Source: JBBAEA01 sp041656175
Lineage (GTDB): Bacteria; Myxococcota_A; Bradymonadia; UBA4248
DNA length: 6,608 nt
Assembly (NCBI GenBank): GCA_041656175.1
Contig: JBBAEA010000167.1
Coordinates: 1 to 6,608 of the forward strand
Direction of reading: 5' to 3'
Shown: positions 4,585-6,608 of the stretch, piece after piece
Numbering within the stretch: the stretch's first letter is position 1
Layout of the letters: each line of letters starts with the position of its first letter
Notes under the pieces: generated by a model
The model's database searches: none
Told to the model about the DNA's origin: nothing
What the model saw: only the letters and a program-made list of their open reading frames with translations
Program-made: the position numbers and the translations under genes

Positions 4585-6426
4585 CTAAAACGCATCAGGA
4601 TCCACGTTAGCTACTGGCGGTGGTGGCTTATTTCCTACGGTTTTAGACTCCGCATCATTCTTTGGAAGCTCGACGGGACGCGGCGCAGCTTCGGCATTTT
4701 CGGGCACGGCTTCCAGTATTTTATCCAAAACATCAATGGCCGCATCTTCGGCGTTCTCAGGCATTGAGCCATCGCCGCTCTCCACTTTAGCGCCCTCTTG
4801 CACCGCCCCAAGCACAGGTTCAGACGCTAAGAAACTTGCCGTAATCTCGTAACTCTTAACGCAGCCATCCCCGCTACCACTCACGATAAGGTAGTAAACG
4901 CCACTCGGGGCATCCAGCTGAATACGCAGCGGCGCTGAGTATACTTGGCTTTGCGCCTGCGATATTTCGTAGAGCTCCGCATCCTGTAGCTTAAAACGCA
5001 AACCTGCAACATAGCCCGCAGCGCTCTGTATTTGAAGTTGCCCAACCGCTTCAGCATTTACGCCTTCTACTGCTGGAACCTCGATTTTATATACATCGAT
5101 GTCGCTAGCTGGGAAGATATTGCCCCGTATACTTTGATCGAAGGCTAAAGCCGTTGCCGCGCTAGGCAGATCGTTTGGTTCCACCTCGCGATCGTTCGAC
5201 GTATCTGTAGACCAAGTAAGTGTATAAGCTAAAGGATAGCTTAAATTTGCTCGCGTAGTATGCGAAACTTTAACAATGAGCGCACTCATATTCTGCAAGG
5301 ATAGCGCACAAACACTGTTGCGGTTCTCTACGTTGTTGCTAGGGATTGGCTTAAAGTCTTCGTCAAAAAGCTCGACTTTGATGGGCAAATCCTGAACAGA
5401 CGTTGCCCGCAAATTAAACACCGCATTCTCCGGCGCCTCGCTTAAATTCAGCTTAAAATAATCAACATCATTCGAGCTCAAAAACGATAAATTCACCCCA
5501 TCGCTAGTCGGCGCAAGCGTCTGCGCAGTTTCTAGACTATCGTTGGGCTCTCGCTCCGCATTCATAGCGCTTGCCTCAAGCAAGCTCAGCTTATACGACG
5601 CTATTTGCTCAAAACCATCAACAGCCGCTATGCGCAAAACATAGTGCTTCGGTGAGGGCACCAACACATCGGAACTTAGAAGCGTCTTCTCGCTGCTGCT
5701 CGTGGTCCAAACAAGACCTTGTGCGTCGCTTAAGCTAACTTCGATGGGAACTCCAGGAGCTTCAATATTGAGCACAGCAGGATACGCAAGCGAAAGTAAA
5801 TAATAATCTACATCTGCCTGCGGGTTGAGACTCGCCTCTAGGTGCGAAGGGAGCACCAGAATTTGCGCCGTTTGTATGCTATTATTGGGCTCTTCTTCCA
5901 AAGCAATATCGCTCTGCATTCGGCGTATTTCAAGCCGATATGCGATTTTTTCGTGTGCCCTAGCACGTACCGTAAAATACACACCTTGCGGCGAAAGCCG
6001 CAAATAATTCACCAGCTCAGGCTGCGAACCCGCAAAGTTATCATAAAAAATACGATCGCTTTCCTTCGTTGAAGTAGATATATCCAGAATAATATCGCCC
6101 TCTCCAAGGGGTGTTACCGTAATTTCCGCAATGCTTCCCGGCTTTGCTTTAATTTTATACGTATCGATATCGCCCACGTCCAAGGACGCAACTATCGTCA
6201 TTTCGTCGCTCGTAAAAGCAATGTCCGAAGCTTGCAAAAAACTGTTATTGGGCTCCTTGTCGAGATCCGAATACACCATATCGCTACTCGGTGCCGTCAC
6301 CATATTCTTGATCCCAGGCTTCGCGTCTTTGGGCGCCTCCGGCCTATCGCAGGCTATGGCAAAAACAAGCAGTATAAATAAAATAGCAAGAATCTTCTGT
6401 GTATCTAAAATAGTACGATGCAACAT
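4585..6426 (-). CDS. Lipoprotein with four tandem PPC-like (EPN-motif) repeats
   Basis: The 613-residue product starts with a lipoprotein signal: a short basic segment, a hydrophobic core (about residues 12-25) and a lipobox AIAC with Cys26 as the predicted lipidated residue. Four repeats follow, each beginning with Glu-Pro-Asn-(Asn/Asp) at 58, 179, 293 and 416 and carrying a D-x-D-x-(Y/F) motif about 26-28 residues later (86, 205, 320, 442). The repeats are 114-123 residues long and match the bacterial pre-peptidase C-terminal fold, a beta-sandwich found in secreted and surface proteins. The last 70 or so residues are acidic and Pro-rich with no predicted fold. No peptidase or other enzyme domain is visible, so the protein is probably an envelope binding or structural lipoprotein. 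ATG 6426 is preferred over TTG 6459, which lies within an inverted repeat. The gene converges on the PLP-enzyme gene. Confidence 0.85.
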   Translation of the reverse strand: MLHRTILDTQKILAILFILLVFAIACDRPEAPKDAKPGIKNMVTAPSSDMVYSDLDKEPNNSFLQASDIAFTSDEMTIVASLDVGDIDTYKIKAKPGSIAEITVTPLGEGDIILDISTSTKESDRIFYDNFAGSQPELVNYLRLSPQGVYFTVRARAHEKIAYRLEIRRMQSDIALEEEPNNSIQTAQILVLPSHLEASLNPQADVDYYLLSLAYPAVLNIEAPGVPIEVSLSDAQGLVWTTSSSEKTLLSSDVLVPSPKHYVLRIAAVDGFEQIASYKLSLLEASAMNAEREPNDSLETAQTLAPTSDGVNLSFLSSNDVDYFKLNLSEAPENAVFNLRATSVQDLPIKVELFDEDFKPIPSNNVENRNSVCALSLQNMSALIVKVSHTTRANLSYPLAYTLTWSTDTSNDREVEPNDLPSAATALAFDQSIRGNIFPASDIDVYKIEVPAVEGVNAEAVGQLQIQSAAGYVAGLRFKLQDAELYEISQAQSQVYSAPLRIQLDAPSGVYYLIVSGSGDGCVKSYEITASFLASEPVLGAVQEGAKVESGDGSMPENAEDAAIDVLDKILEAVPENAEAAPRPVELPKNDAESKTVGNKPPPPVANVDPDAF

Positions 6427-6436
6427 AAGTAAAAAA

Positions 6437-6460
6437 CCTTTGCGCAAGAATTCGCGCAAA
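6437..6460 (-). promoter_or_regulatory. Ribosome binding site overlapping an inverted repeat
   Basis: On the minus strand AAAGG (6441-6437) lies ten bases before ATG 6426. Its first three bases form the end of a 7-bp inverted repeat, TTTGCGC (6460-6454) with GCGCAAA (6445-6439), whose loop is GAATTCTT. As RNA this hairpin would partly cover the ribosome binding site. As DNA it could be an operator. The dyad is certain and the role inferred. Confidence 0.45.
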
Positions 6461-6495
6461 ATATGATGATAAAATTCACCTAAAGAGAGCTTTGC

Positions 6496-6545
6496 ACGGG
6501 GGGAAACCCTTTTCTTTGTGCCAAAGAAAAGATGTTTCCCCCCGT
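6496..6545. repeat. 50-base near-perfect intergenic hairpin
   Basis: ACGGGGGGAAAC (6496-6507) pairs perfectly with GTTTCCCCCCGT (6534-6545). CTTTTCTTTG (6509-6518) pairs perfectly with CAAAGAAAAG (6522-6531). The two stems are joined by a 1x2 internal loop and closed by a three-base loop, giving 22 pairs. TTTTCTTTG/CAAAGAAAA hairpins recur between genes in many bacterial genomes (recalled from general knowledge). It lies about 70 bases upstream of the lipoprotein start and has no T-tract on either side. Confidence 0.7.
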
Positions 6546-6560
6546 ACCCCCCTCCCCTTC

Positions 6561-6604
6561 AATCGCGACATGGATGTCAGCGATTGGTCGCGGCTGAGGC
6601 CGCG
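6561..6604. repeat. Two REP-like hairpins at the right edge
   Basis: AATCGCGAC (6561-6569) pairs with GTC-A-GCGATT (6576-6585) with one bulged A. Its core GACATGGATGTC resembles a motif seen in intergenic repeats of other proteobacteria. CGCGGC (6589-6594) pairs with GCCGCG (6599-6604) around TGAG. The window ends in a CG run, so the element may continue. Confidence 0.5.
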
Positions 6605-6608
6605 CGCG

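Noticed and set aside
4132..4767. 211-residue plus-strand frame across the intergenic gap
   Set aside because: It spans the terminator, several palindromes and the antisense of the lipoprotein gene; composition is erratic and no start signal is visible.
6427..6459. Upstream TTG start for the lipoprotein gene
   Set aside because: It would extend the signal peptide by 11 residues and begin within the inverted repeat; ATG 6426 gives a standard signal length and has AAAGG upstream.

Overview
The window looks like a chromosomal segment of a Gram-negative bacterium. The best guess is a Myxococcota/Bradymonadales-type or other former deltaproteobacterial lineage. The clues are a membrane protein with PEGA-like repeats, a large lipoprotein built from four pre-peptidase C-terminal-like (PPC-like) repeats, and canonical GGAG/GGAGG ribosome binding sites. 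The taxonomic call is an inference with low to moderate confidence. There are no phage, transposase, CRISPR, tRNA or rRNA features.

Layout. Bases 2-1618 (+) hold the 3' part of a gene that starts upstream of the window. It encodes a Gln/Asn/Tyr-rich tandem-repeat region, one membrane helix and a beta-rich PEGA-like extracytoplasmic part. Bases 1805-2566 (+) are deoC (deoxyribose-phosphate aldolase) with an unusual Cys-rich N-terminal tail. Bases 2844-4310 (+) encode a fold-type II PLP enzyme of the threonine synthase-like group, behind a long leader with mutually exclusive RNA pairings. Bases 4311-4584 form a hairpin-dense gap between convergent genes. Bases 4585-6426 (-) encode a lipoprotein with four EPN-type PPC-like repeats. 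The right edge (6496-6608) is a second hairpin-dense segment upstream of the lipoprotein gene.

The four genes do not form one obvious pathway. The three plus-strand genes are separated by 186 and 277 bases and probably have separate signals. DeoC belongs to deoxyribonucleoside catabolism, the PLP enzyme to amino-acid metabolism, and the first and last genes are cell-envelope proteins. I see no clear new multi-gene system. The most interesting items are the prion-like 15-residue repeat array, the candidate regulatory leader of the PLP enzyme, the two clusters of strong intergenic palindromes, and the departures from family consensus in DeoC and the PLP enzyme.
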